The position numbers were made by a program, and so were the translations under genes. This document shows positions 22,047-33,768 of a stretch of DNA of 64,000 nucleotides, one piece after another (position 1 is the first letter of the stretch; every line of letters starts with the position of its first letter). The notes under the pieces are model-generated. The model ran no database searches and was not told the DNA's origin. It worked only from the letters and a program-made list of their open reading frames with translations. Origin of the DNA: Celoporthe dispersa (taxonomy: Eukaryota > Ascomycota > Sordariomycetes > Diaporthales > Cryphonectriaceae); contig WAID01000007.1 of the NCBI GenBank assembly GCA_016584495.1, forward strand, positions 1,908,001 to 1,972,000, in the 5' to 3' direction.

Positions 22047-22736
22047 TCATCTTTTCCTTTCGCTTGGAATTGTGGCTGGTTGATGACTGTCGTCGAATCG
22101 CTTCTGGAGCTGCGTGGGCTCATGCTGCTGGCGGTGGAACCAAGCCTGAGTTTTTTCGTAACGGTGGAGGGGGTTCTTGACTGATATGCTGGCGGGGGCG
22201 TGGGACACGGGCCCAGCGAGATCAGGGGGCCGTGAGGGTTGGACCACGGCAAGCTCGACATCCGAAGTCGACGCGCTGTGAGCGCTGCTGCGGTCCATTG
22301 ATTGTAGCTGGGCCCGGTCCTTTACACTGCTCCTGGGCCTCCCGCAACACGTCGTGGCGCGATTCACCTTCTCGGCGGTGAAATAGAAAAGACAGTACAG
22401 GAGGAAGACGGGCCACAGGATCGCGGGCCAGAAATAAACAAGTGGCTCGAACAAGACGCAGAGGGCCTCGGTGCGGAAGATGCTGGGCAACCAGGGCGGG
22501 CCAGCCTGCGTGTCGTAATCTCGTGTCAGGATCCAGACGATGCTGAAGAGGACACCGCAGATGTAGACAGAGACGAGGACGGCCAAGAGCATGACGCTCA
22601 GGTTGTGGTCCAAGATGAGACGGCGATCTACGAGGTCTTGGGGGAGATTGTTTGTCGGACGCATGTCTGGGAGAGCGGTTGGCGTGAGAGACAGGGTAAG
22701 GATCGTTGTGGTTTTCGCAACAGGTGGTAACTCCAT
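22047..22736 (-). CDS. Hypothetical two-TM membrane protein
   Basis: Single-exon frame of 229 residues that I do not recognise. It has a short N-terminus, a hydrophobic segment at about 47-69 (SVMLLAVLVSVYICG) and a second at about 97-119 (YFWPAILWPVFLLYCLFYF). A Cys-Cys pair follows the second segment. The remaining 100 residues are polar, Ser/Gln-rich and probably disordered. The arrangement suggests a small integral membrane protein with a cytosolic tail. The codon use is G/C-biased like its neighbours, supporting that it is a real gene. Confidence 0.6.
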   Translation of the reverse strand: MELPPVAKTTTILTLSLTPTALPDMRPTNNLPQDLVDRRLILDHNLSVMLLAVLVSVYICGVLFSIVWILTRDYDTQAGPPWLPSIFRTEALCVLFEPLVYFWPAILWPVFLLYCLFYFTAEKVNRATTCCGRPRSSVKDRAQLQSMDRSSAHSASTSDVELAVVQPSRPPDLAGPVSHAPASISVKNPLHRYEKTQAWFHRQQHEPTQLQKRFDDSHQPATIPSERKR

Positions 22737-23035
22737 GTTGTGTATATTAGGATGGTGAGGGCCTTGTGGGGGGAAAAAAATTATGCCTAGGTCGATCGAT
22801 CGAGATGACAGTTGGTATGAGGGTCGTTGATGGTGGTATCAAGACGACAGGCCGGAAAGCAGCGTATTGTGTACTACACTCGAGCTGTGTGGTTCCGTCT
22901 GTCCTCTGGACAATTGCAGGACGATGTCCGTAGCAGGTGCCATCAGGTAGACGTACCTTCGAGGAATTATTGGTATCTCTCGGCCAGCGCCTTCCTCTCT
23001 TCCAGCCCTGCGACTGACAAGATGCACCATGCCGC

Positions 23036-23497
23036 TTATGCACTCTTTGACTGCGCTGTCGGATTCTTCGTAGTCGTCGTGCTATCCCCGCCTGGAGCCT
23101 GGTCAGGGCTCTGGAAGCCCAGGTTTTTGAAGTCGTCCCTGGCCATCAGGTTCCGGTCCATACGACATGAGAGATATGCCTTGGCAAGCTCCCGACAAGA
23201 ATCCTCGTTGACCCCCTTGACCTTCTTGATGCATGCTAGGTACGACGCCATGGCTTGTTTGCACTCGCCTGAGAGCATGTTAGACCAGTCAGAGGGAAGT
23301 TTCCTTCTTCAGGAGGCGGGCCACAATCGTACCATCATGGTCGAGAGGGAAGCTGCCTCTCTGCGGTCTTTAAGAAAAGTCGAGTCAGCTTCGAGATTCC
23401 GAGCACTGGGCAAGATTGAGTTGACTGGGCTGGGTACGTATACATACGGTATGGGCTTTGTGTAAAGCTGGCCACCACCAGGACCGTAGCCACTCAT
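23036..23497 (-). CDS. COX19: Cytochrome c oxidase assembly protein Cox19
   Basis: Twin CX9C protein shared between cytosol and mitochondrial intermembrane space, needed for copper delivery during complex IV assembly (partner Cox11). Three exons: 23497-23448, 23367-23333 and 23268-23036, giving 105 residues. The joins restore the family sequence KPIPPQRGSFPLDHDGECK. Cysteines follow C-x9-C (CKQAMASYLAC) and C-x9-C (CRELAKAYLSC), then RMDRNLM and FKNLGF, all diagnostic for Cox19. Introns are 80 and 64 bp. The Gly-rich N-terminus and disordered C-terminal tail are usual. It is the second CX9C protein in the window, after Cmc4. Confidence 0.95.
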
Positions 23498-24574
23498 TGC
23501 GACAAAAGACCAACGAGATCGAACTGATTTGCGATCTGGATGAGAGGCTCTAGTCACCTCGACTGAATCCTTCTCACTGTCGCCGGGGGGGGGGGGACAA
23601 AATACAGTAACGCCCTTGTAATAGCCGGTATGATTGGCTTTGAGTGACTACTGCAGGAACTTTTAGTAGAAGAGACAGCCGAAAGCTAGAGCGAAAGAGT
23701 TCTGATCGCTCGGACAGAATCATCCGTTGGTCGATCTGAAAAATGCTGGCAGACTGGCTTCCAATCGAGCCTTGGGTTGAGACGATGACCCGGCAGAAAC
23801 CGTAGCGTTGTGTATGTGGCTTAACTATACACGCTATAGTACAGCTCTCTCCCCCTGCAGGATGACGTGTGGCTTGGCTCCAGAGGGCCTGCAGCGCTAC
23901 CACTCATAGCACCATGGCGTGCATAGTACCTATCTCACTGCTGCTACACGGTACGTCAACGTGTTGAGGTCAGGCAGGACAGGGGTGGAACAGCCAACCA
24001 ACCAGTCCCCACCGGCCGGGCTGGCCGCCAAACGCCAACAGGCTCAGAGCTGCAGCGCATGACGGAGACGCGCCTGTTGCAACCCCCCTCCTTACTTATC
24101 CTTCCAAAATTTGTCCCCAACCTTGTCGCTTGCACTGCGGAAAGAGAGGCATGAAGGTCTAATTTGGACCGTTCCTTTTAACAGCAACACAACAACCAAA
24201 GCCCTGCTGCTGGTCGAGTCGCTCCCTGAACCATCGATCGACCCTTTTATTGACTTGTCCTCGGATCTTCGAGGTGTTGATCCGGCCACTTCATAGCGGT
24301 AGATTTTGTTTATCTCTTCTGCCCCATACCTTCTTCACCTACTACCTACTACCTAACCCACAACTGGTGCTCCCCTATCCCCTAGGTTCGACCACTCCAG
24401 GGTCCTCGAGATCGCGAGTCTCGAAAGAATAGTCACGACTCCCGGAACTAAGTGGGAAAACCGTCGAACTCCAAACTGTAAAGGAAAAGAGAGAGAGAGA
24501 AAAACACCCAAAAAGCCACATACACGCACACGCACAAGAGAAGGGACAGAACTGGCCAGACCAGATACTGCGCC
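23498..24574. other. Divergent promoter region of COX19 and DNM1
   Basis: About 1.1 kb between two divergently transcribed genes. A 12-base G-run lies at 23585-23596. The part just before DNM1 (24300-24570) is a pyrimidine/purine-patchy leader with GA-rich sequence. No gene is recognised. Confidence 0.5.
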
Positions 24575-27216
24575 ATGGCTGCACTTGGCGACGACCTGCT
24601 GTCGACCGTCAACAAGTTGCAAGACCTCGTCTTCAACACTATTGGCAACGACTCGCTCGACCTCCCCCAGATTGTACGTGCAGGCCAGCTTTTGAGGCCC
24701 CTAGGCTCGGTTCGATAAAAAGCTGACAGCTCTTGTGTGTGTGTTCAGGTCGTGGTGGGCTCCCAGTCTGCTGGCAAGTCCTCGGTCCTCGAGAACATTG
24801 TCGGTCGAGATTTTCTGCCTCGAGGCAGCGGCATTGTCACTCGACGGCCCCTGATCCTCCAGCTGATCAACGTCCCCGACGAGGGAGGCCGAGGCTGCCG
24901 CCGCCAACCACAGCTCACAATGGAACCATAACGTGGCGCGACCTGGCGAGTGGGCAGAGTTCAACCACATTCCCAACAGGCGCTTCACCGACTTTGGCGA
25001 CGTCAAGCGCGAGATCGAAAACGAGACCTCTCGCGTCGCAGGAAACAACAAAGGCATCACGCGACAGCCCATCAACCTCAAGATCTACTCCCCTCACGTG
25101 CTCAACCTTACACTGGTGGATCTGCCCGGTCTGACCAAGGTAGGCAGGCCTGCTTGCTGCTCGATATACCACCCAGAAACGTCTCAATAGCTGACCCGCC
25201 CGCCTCCTCCAGGTGCCTATTGGTGACCAGCCCGCAGACATCGAGAAGCAGACGCGCAACCTGATATCCGAGTTTATTGCCAAGCCCAACAGTATCATCC
25301 TCGCCGTGTCCCCGGCGAACGTCGACATTGTCAACTCGGAAGCCCTGAAGCTCGCCCGCCATGTGGACGCCTTGGGAAGGAGGACGATTGGTGTCCTGAC
25401 CAAGGTTGACCTCATGGACCACGGGACCAACGCGCTGGACATCCTATCCGGACGAGTGTATCCTCTGAAGCTGGGCTGGATCGGCGTTGTGAACCGGTCA
25501 CAACAGGATATCCAGGGCAACAAGCCTATGGATGAGGCGCTCAAGGATGAGGAGAACTTCTTCAAGCTGCATCCGGCCTACCGTAATATTGCGATGAAAT
25601 GCGGTACCCGGTTCCTGGCCAAGACTCTTAATACGACACTCATGGCACACATTAGGGACCGTCTCCCCGATATTAAGGCTCGGCTTAACACGCTCATGGG
25701 CCAGACGCAGCAGGAATTGGCCAGCTATGGCAACATGCAGTTCAGCGGCAGAGAACACCGAGGCTCCCTCATCCTCCAGCTGATGACCCGCTTCGCGTCC
25801 TCTTTCATCGCCTCGATTGATGGTACCTCGACCGAGATCTCCACAAAAGAGCTGTGTGGTGGTGCTCGCATATACTACATTTTCAACTCCGTCTTTGGCA
25901 TGTCTCTCGAGTCAATCGACCCGACGTCAAACCTCACTGCTCTCGACATCCGCACGGCTATCAGGAACTCCACCGGCCCGCGACCAAGTCTGTTCGTTCC
26001 TGAGATGGCGTTTGACCTCCTCGTGAAGCCCCAGATCAAGATGCTAGAAATACCAAGCCAACGCTGTGTTGAACTGGTTTACGAGGAACTGATCAAGATC
26101 TGCCACACATGTGGGAACACGGAGCTGTCGCGCTTTCCGAGGTTGCAGGCCAAGCTGATCGAGGTGGTGTCGGATCTCTTGCGAGAACGCCTCGGGCCCT
26201 CGTCGTCTTATGTGGAATCCTTGATCTCAATACAGCGTGCCTACATCAACACTAACCACCCCAACTTTCTCGGCGCTGCGGCAGCAATGAGCAATGTTGT
26301 TGGCGCCAAGCAGGAGAGGGAGCGCAAACGCCTCATCCACGAGGAGCGTGAGCGGAGAGAGCGCAGGCGTCTCAAAGAACTTGGCGCTAACGGTACTGAG
26401 GAGGTCGAAGAAGAGGAGTCCACGACCGTTATTGAAAAGGCCGAACACGCCTCGATCCGCAAGACACAGGCCAAGGGTGCCGCGCGAAGCATGTCGCCAG
26501 CAGTCAAGGAAAACGGCACTGGCGGCATCACAGCAGCACTGAATGGAGCCCGCGCAAGCTCACCAATGAGGTACAACCCACAGGCCGCAGGCGGCGGTGC
26601 GAAGGATTCCTTCTTAAACTACTTCTTCGGCAAGGACGGCTCCCAGCCAGCAATGCCCGCACATTCGCACAGTCCGAACATTGGACGACATGTCAGCCAG
26701 AGCTCTGAGCCCTCCTTTGCCCAGAGCATAAGGCAGCAGGAGCCTGCGCTGCGCTCACCCATCCAGGCTGTGCCACCATTATCCAGCTCAGACGATTTCA
26801 TGTTTGGCTCGACGCCTCGCGGTGCCGATTTTGTAAGTAATCTCTGTCGATCGCACTCATAATTCTTTGGAATGTCTCGTTGCTGACCGGGGTCCTCCTA
26901 AAAGGGCGCGACCGGCGAGCCGGCTATGACCGATCGAGAGCAGATGGAGACGGAGCTCATTAGGGCGCTGATCTCGTCCTATTTCAACATCGTCCGCGAG
27001 TCCATCGCCGACCAGGTTCCCAAGGCCATCATGCACCTGCTAGTCAACCACTGCCGCGATGAAGTCCAGAACCGTCTCGTCAGCGAACTGTACCGCGAGT
27101 CACTCTTCGAGGAGCTGCTGTACGAGGACGACGGCATCAAGAAGGAGCGCGAGAAGTGCGAGAAGCTGCTCCAGACATACAAGGAGGCTGCCAAGATCAT
27201 CGGCGAGGTGGTGTAG
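24575..27216 (+). CDS. DNM1: Dynamin-related GTPase Dnm1 (one frame break in exon 2)
   Basis: Large self-assembling GTPase that divides mitochondria and peroxisomes. Exons: 24575-24673, 24749-25139, 25213-26832 and 26905-27216, about 806 residues. G-motifs: GSQSAGKSS (P-loop), GIVTRRPL, DLPGLTK and TKVDLMD. The middle/stalk region follows. A long, charged, disordered B-insert (about residues 520-690, EERERRERRR to PRGADF) separates the stalk from the C-terminal GED helices (REQMETELIRALISSYF). The N-terminus NKLQDLVFNTIGND and the long insert favour Dnm1 over Vps1. Exon 2 changes frame at GGG 24883-24885, within the variable loop after LINVPDE; one extra base would explain it. Both flanks are highly conserved, so an assembly error is likely. 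Confidence 0.93.
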
Positions 27217-27941
27217 AACGGTCTGTCCTCATGGATACAGCGAAGAGGGATGAGAATCCGACAGCCGAGGACCGGGTAATCCTGGCGTGTACAGAGACAG
27301 CTGGGGGACCGGCCATGTTTGTGACGACAGATGATAGACGACTGGTGTGATGACGGACGGCCTGGGCTAGATTTCGTTCTTGGTGCTGGGTCCTCTGGAT
27401 GGAACATAAAAAAAAAAAGGGGGGGTGGGGGAAAGGGTTGGCGAGGCCGAGGATGCGGCGACTGGTAGAACTCGCCTCTCACCACTGGATTGTATGTATA
27501 AACATGTACTTTGCTCCACCCAAACCGGCGACAGCTCAACCAAAGTCATCAATCTCAATAGAACAGATATTTGATACTTCAGACATCACAAAGAAGCCTA
27601 CACAGATACACACGCACACATAAAATGACCGCTTTCTAAGTATTTCTATGTTCTTGCTTCTATCAATGTAGCCATGTTTTGCCTGCTTGCGTACAAAATT
27701 GTCGTAGCTGATCAAAGCAAACCATTGACCTTTTTCGATTATGAGCCTCATCTCAGTCAACCTGCAAAGAATTATTTACAAGAGCACCTTCATAACTACT
27801 CCCGACTGCTGTCACCAACTTATGTAAAAGCCAGATCATTAGTACGGATGCTGGAAGCACCAGTCTTGTGGTCTCTCGGTTGTGATACTAGGCTGAATGC
27901 ACAATGAAGTTGAGTATGTGTGGACGAAGCCGGTTGCCCTA
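27217..27941. other. Convergent intergenic region after DNM1
   Basis: 725 bp of 3' flanks between convergent genes, including an A-run followed by a G-run at 27407-27432 and A/T-rich sequence around 27540-27900. No coding region is recognised. Confidence 0.5.
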
Positions 27942-30900
27942 CTAGTATCTTGTCGTCCTTGGAGGATGCGCAGGCATTCCGGGCGGACCAGCGGGGAAGC
28001 GGGGGTCGTACTCCTCTTCGTAGTAGACTTGAGCGTTCTGTGGCGACGGACGATGGGGTGCTGGATCGTTACGCCTCGGGGTGGCATCTAAAGGATATCG
28101 CGGATCATACATGGTAGGATCAGCCGCGGATGGTGGTAGAGGAGGCGCACGTGGATAGACTCTATCATGTGGCGGAGGGTAAGGCTCAAGAGCTGGACGA
28201 GAAGGCTGGTCTCGATGGTATGAGCCTGCAGAAAGAAGGATCGGCTCATCAGATGCCGGTGCTGGTGGCTGTCGTCGCTGATACGAGCCTGGCGGAGGCG
28301 GGAGTTCGGCGCGGTCGTACGGTGCAGGTCCTGGTGGTGGCGGCGGCGGCGGCGGAGCATTACGATAGTATCGCTCAGTCTCGGAATTGGGAATGCGGCG
28401 AATGGGACGCTCCTCGATCCAGACTGTTCCATCTGGCCTGCGGTACTCGATAATCTCAATCTCAATCAGATCGCCATGCGGAACCGGATATTCGCGGGGC
28501 ACGCGGTCATCATGAGGCAGAGGCCCTCGCTCGCCCATCAGAACAGGGTCTCTGGACTGGTGAAGAGTCTCGACTGGTTGACGAGGTGGGGACCTCCGGC
28601 GATATTGATCAACTGGAGGAGGTCGACCGTATTCCATGTGGATGGGGGATCGTGATCCGCGACGTCGAGCATCCGGAAGAGGCGGCGCTGCCGCCGCCGC
28701 CGCATTGTACTGATCATAGCCATCAATTGTTTGTGGCCACTCTCTGCGAGGTGAATCCTCTCGGGCGTTGTCCACATAAGTAACATTCGACAGCTGATGC
28801 CCGCGATGAGAAGCATCCCTCTGAACAGCAGGAGGAGCCTGGCTCAGCTCCCGAGAGACTAAGGGACTTGCACGTTCGTCTTTACGAGGAGAGTTCCTTG
28901 GCGGTCTTGATTGAAACCGATTCCGCTGCTTGGGGGTGCCTGGCTTGGAAGACGGCTTAGAAGAGTAACCAGATTTGCCAGTGTTCTCCCGCTCTCCTCC
29001 TTTGTCGCCGTCGGGATGCACAGTCTTGCCAGCAGCGTTGGCTCTGTCCGCCGCCCACATTGCGCGTATCACATCTGCCTCCCGCTCTGCCTCCTCTTCT
29101 GCCATTTTTTGCTCTTCTTCGGTACGTTTCCGTACTTCCTCGTCGCTGATGTCTCGATTGTTGCCGCCCTTTTTCTTGTTCTTCTTTGAATACCGAGAGT
29201 GTTGGTCACGGCCTCCACGATAGCCCTGCGACAAGCGGGATCCGCCATCATCGCTGCGACTCAATGGCACGCTAGGCTTGATCGCAGCAGCCGCTGGTGG
29301 TGCAGAAGTCACAGCTGCTGATGCTGAATCCGTGCTCCCGGCAGGTGGTGGCTCGGCATAGGGATATAAAACGGCTGGTCCTTCAAGGAGCTGGGGAGCA
29401 GCGCTTGCTGCCTGTTGAAACTGTCCTGTGTTATGATCTTGGGCAGAGCCATTCAGTTTTCTCTGGCTGTAATATGATGCAGTGCCTTCAGCAACACCAT
29501 GATGAATGCCAATTTGCTCATGCCACATAGATTGCTCATTGGCAGCGGCTTGAGGCGCACCTGGAGCTTCAAGCAGATGGGGAACAGCTTCATTGACGAG
29601 ATGGTACTTGAGTCCATCCATGCTGATAGCTGCACGCAGGTTGCTGACTGCTGAGGGCTCCGGAAGCATTACCATGTCGACGGTCCACTCTGGTGGCTGT
29701 CCGTATTGACCCATCTGCACAAAGTGTTCCACGTGCCTATATTGGAAGTGAGAGGTCAATTGAGGCAAAGACCATGATTTGCGTTCCTCCTCGGGAGCAA
29801 CATAGCCACCGATCCCCAGATGACAGACCCGACAGATCAAGCCATTTACATTCCGTACAGGCCTCATATCTTTGTGGTTCGATAGGCCATCAATGAAGGT
29901 CGAAAGTGGGAGCGGGGCGCCGAATTTCGCATGAAATCGTTTGGCCAGGTGATAAATTACCACCTGAACCCTCACAATAGAAAGGGTGTCTTTCATGTTG
30001 GATGTCGCATTCCAGAGTTCCCGAGCTATACGCGCCATTTCCTCGAGATGGGTTGCGTGTTGATTCGAGAACGGAGGTGGCTGATACCCAATTTGACTAT
30101 TGCTTTGGTACGCCCCGTAATTGTAGTTGTACGGCCCAGCGGTCTGGGATTGCGCTGGCCCATTGAAGCTCGGCTGTTGAGACTGAGAAGTAGGAAAAGG
30201 CCGAGAAGGATCTGAAGATGGATAAAAGGCCGCCTGGTATCCCTGAGAGGGGGTGTAACCAGCAGTTGTCGCCGGGTAGGGCGTTTGTGTTCCCTGAGGA
30301 TACGCCTCACTCCATGATGGTGGCCCATAAGCTGCAGCTGCAGCTGGAGGTGGAGCCGGAGCTGGAGCTGGAACGCCAGACACGGACTGAAATGGTTGTC
30401 GAGGTCCTAATGGCTGGTAGCTGTTTGTAACAGGTGGCTGGCCTGGGTAGAAGCTGGCCTTTGCAGGCTTCCGCTCCGACGTGAAGGGCGGGTGCTCCGG
30501 CCACTCTGCTCTCCAGTGGACGACCACGTTGCCGATGCTGAGAGCATGAGTGTGTTTTGCAGCATAATGCTGGATGACACCCTCGAAGCCGTAATATCTA
30601 ACAGTGACCTCGCAGCCGTTGCAAAGGAAGATCTCTTTCCGGTATCGTTCGGTGTGAGGCTTCACTTTCATTTCAAAGATCCATTTCATGTTTTCAAGAG
30701 TCAGCTTCTGCGTGTACGGCCCCTGGGGTGCGTCCATGACTGGTGGTTTCCCAGCCGCGCGTGCCGCAGCTGCATCTTTGGCGACCTCGGCGTAGAAGCG
30801 CTTGCGAATGTATGTGAGCACCTCAACGGCGAACTTTGGGCAGGTGTCGCTGTTGACTTTATCGCCGTCATCCCAACCATCTCGGATGATCTCGTCGGCG

Positions 30901-32708
30901 AATCCTGCAATACGAGCTCGAACAGGTCTCTGCACCTCGTCCCAATCAGCATCGTCGGTCTCACGTGCTTCTTTTGTCGCGACATGCGAATTCCGCTTCT
31001 CGGTCAACTCTTTTTGGATCCGAGCAGCGTTTTCTCTTTCTCTCCTCTCAGCGTCCGGTTTTTGTGCCAAAAGTCGTGGTTTCAATAGTTCCCAGCCCTG
31101 GTCGTCCAAGGGGGCAATGATTTGTAACGCAGCTTGGAAGGAGGGAATATGGACCAGGATGTTAGGAGGTATTGGCGGGTCGAGTCCCAGCGCCCTTCGC
31201 TCTACCTCTGCCTTTCGAGCAGCTTTGAGACCCGCGACCTCTTCTTTCGTCCTCTCATAACGGCCAGGGTGGGAGACAGCCCCGCTTGATGAGCGGCGGA
31301 AACGATCTGGGGTCTCGATATTCCACTGACTTGGATCAATGGACGGGCTGCTAGGCCGACTGTTGTCATTGCTGGAGCTGAGGCCGGGAATGCGAAGGGC
31401 AGATGGCCGCTGTAAAGTACTGGACACTGCATCCCCAAGGCTTGCAACAGCCGGTGGCCGATTTCCGGGGTATAAGACGGTTCTCATCAGGCCCAGGCCC
31501 TCACTAGCCGTCGCCCACTTCTCCCATCTGAAGGCGTCATTACGCCGTTCCAGGCCACGACCGTTCAAGCCCTTGAGCCATTCCTCAGCCGTGGCAGAGC
31601 CCATGGCCTTTACACTAAAGAACTCCTGCTTTAAAGCCTCCACATGACTGGACCAGTAAAGCTTTGTTAAAGGGCCAATGCCTGGTGGCTGACCCCTCTC
31701 GACAACTGCAGGAGATATAGCCTGGAGTTCTTGGGTAACGAATATGAACGGCAGTGCCGCCATCAGGGTGCTGGGCGTAGATGACGACAGCAAGATGTCG
31801 ATTTCCTAGTAGCGCGTTAGAACCAACACGTATATTCTTTACTCTATCGGGACCAACCTTGATCGATCTGCTCAAAAGACAGGTTCCGCAAGACCGTGTC
31901 GCAAAAGCCCATATTATTGCAACACCCTCTCGACCAGGGCCGGACTGCCAAGTGTCCGGGTCTTCTCCCTCTTGAGGTGTGCTTGGCTTGGTGCCGCAGT
32001 GTTGGCAAGCAATGGGCAAAGACAACTGCCACATATAAAGTTCTGTCTTGTCCTGTAATGGACTGGGCATACCAGGCCAAAAACGTCGTCGTGAAGCCTG
32101 CCAAATGGCGTTGGGCTTCAGGATTGGTAGAGAGCTGCGAGAAAGAGGGGGGGCCTTTCGCACCGTATCGTGGATGCAGGATCCAGATACACGTTGAAAA
32201 GCCGACAGACAAGAAGTAGCCTGCCCAGGGTTTTGGGAGGACAATTACCAAATATGGAGTGCCACACTTCGGAGGGTAAGAAAGAGGGATCTTTCAAGGA
32301 GCTGCCATCTCCGTGAGTGTCTGCCTTGGAGTCACCCAGTTTCACCTTTTTGAATGAATCCGAGGTTCTCCTTCCACTGTCACGATCCGGCGCATCCTCG
32401 ATAGACTTGCGCTTCTTTGCTGTGTTCTCCCCTTGTCCAACAGTGTGGTGTACTAGTGCCGCTGCCGAGGAATGTGGGTCAGATTGGGCAGCTCGTGGCT
32501 GGGGGATGGAGGCATCGGCGGTGTCCTCCTCATCGTCACTCTCGGCTGCCATCGACACATCTGAAGCAGATCCATCGTCGTCCTGGGCATCTTCAGGCGC
32601 GTGTTGGGTTTGGCTGTCTCTGTCATCCAGAGGCAGAAAGTCAGTGGTAGGCGCGCCTGGGCCGGCAGCCGTTATGTCAACGGGGACCTTGGAATTTCTG
32701 TCAGCCAT
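27942..32708 (-). CDS. Very large F-box-like / zinc-finger-like protein (one frame break)
   Basis: Two exons, 32708-31858 and 31805-27942, about 1,571 residues once the break is allowed for. An acidic, disordered N-terminus is followed by an F-box-like helix block (SFLPSEVWHSIFGNC, LLLVCRLFNVYLDP). Paired cysteines follow (CQHCG, then CGTCL). Later come C2H2-like segments (CNGCEVTVRYYGFEGVIQHYAAKH across about 24 residues, and CRVCHLGIGG..H..YRH). The C-terminal 500 residues are Pro/Gln/Arg-rich and disordered. The 7-base G-run at 32147-32153 (C in the coding sense) shifts frame; one missing base would restore it, and the exon sums then divide by three. The family looks restricted to filamentous ascomycetes. 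I infer a ubiquitin-ligase adaptor or nuclear scaffold and cannot name it. An alternative start is at 32732. Confidence 0.8.
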
Positions 32709-33768
32709 TGTGTCGAAACAATGGCTGCCCAACTACCCCAGACGAGACACAAAAGGGAGAAGAAGAGGAGTTCTCGAGGATCTGCAAGCAGCAGAACATC
32801 GGAGAACAACGACAGAGAACAGGATGTAGCTCAACTACACTTGTGGGCATTGGGGAGAAGTTAAAAAGAAAGAAAGAAAAGAAAAGAAAAAAAAAAAGGG
32901 CAAATGCAGTGAAGGGGAGCGACAACGATCCAAAGCGTTGCCGCAACAGGGGAAAATTTTGTGTTCCAAGACGAAAGACTTGTCCGTCTGTCGCAGGTCA
33001 AAAAGTATCCCTGGAGCTGAAGAGAGCGGCTCAGAAATGACCAATACGAGTGCTTTCAGGCTGCAAGATGCGTTGTCGCTGCTGGGTAGCTCCAGAGTTT
33101 GTGACTTGTTGGGCAACGAGGGAAATGTGATTTTTCAATGTGAGCCGTGTACAAAAACGCGGTTGCACCGCGTACTTCTGGTCCGGAAAAAGAAAATGCA
33201 GGCCTGTCAATAGTAGTTGATAGATATCCGGCTTCTCGAGAGTGGCGATCAAGACCTTTTAAAGGGACACCGGCTGAGGGGGACGACATTACTCGTTGAT
33301 GGTTGAAGCATCAACAAAGAAGTTTCGCGTTTTCAGGCAGCTCGAACTTGGAAGGCACGGCCTGGAGGAGGATACCCAGGTACTTAGACTCCCTTACCTA
33401 AGGCGCCTGCAGCGGCGTGGGGCGATGATGATCCGGCCGGGCCCAGTGCTGGTCTCGCCCCCAACCTCCTCCCTTGCTTCCCCAAGCGACATCCCTCCAG
33501 AAGGCGCAGGCTCCCAGCGTCACCCGAAAACTATAACTTCTACAACCAGTTTAGTGCCTTGTTCACGAAGCAGCCGCCTATAACCGGATCAATATCCTCA
33601 GCTGTCCCGTCCATGGCAAGCGAACCGGAGCCAGCAGACCGCTAGAGATCATGGACTTTCATCCGCCAACTTGTGGAGGCGAGCTTGTCACTGCGTAGGG
33701 GTTAAGAGGCGGGACAACCTCTGAAATATATACATACTATGTCCTTACACTACAGTGTACATACCAGG
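32709..33768. other. Intergenic region upstream of the F-box-like gene
   Basis: About 1.1 kb with the promoter/leader of the minus-strand F-box-like gene (A/G-rich tract at 32860-32900) and the 3' flank of the hydroxyacid oxidase gene. No gene is recognised. Confidence 0.5.

Noticed and set aside
24383..24400. TTCGA-like T-loop suggesting a tRNA
   Set aside because: No matching acceptor stem, D-loop or anticodon stem around it.
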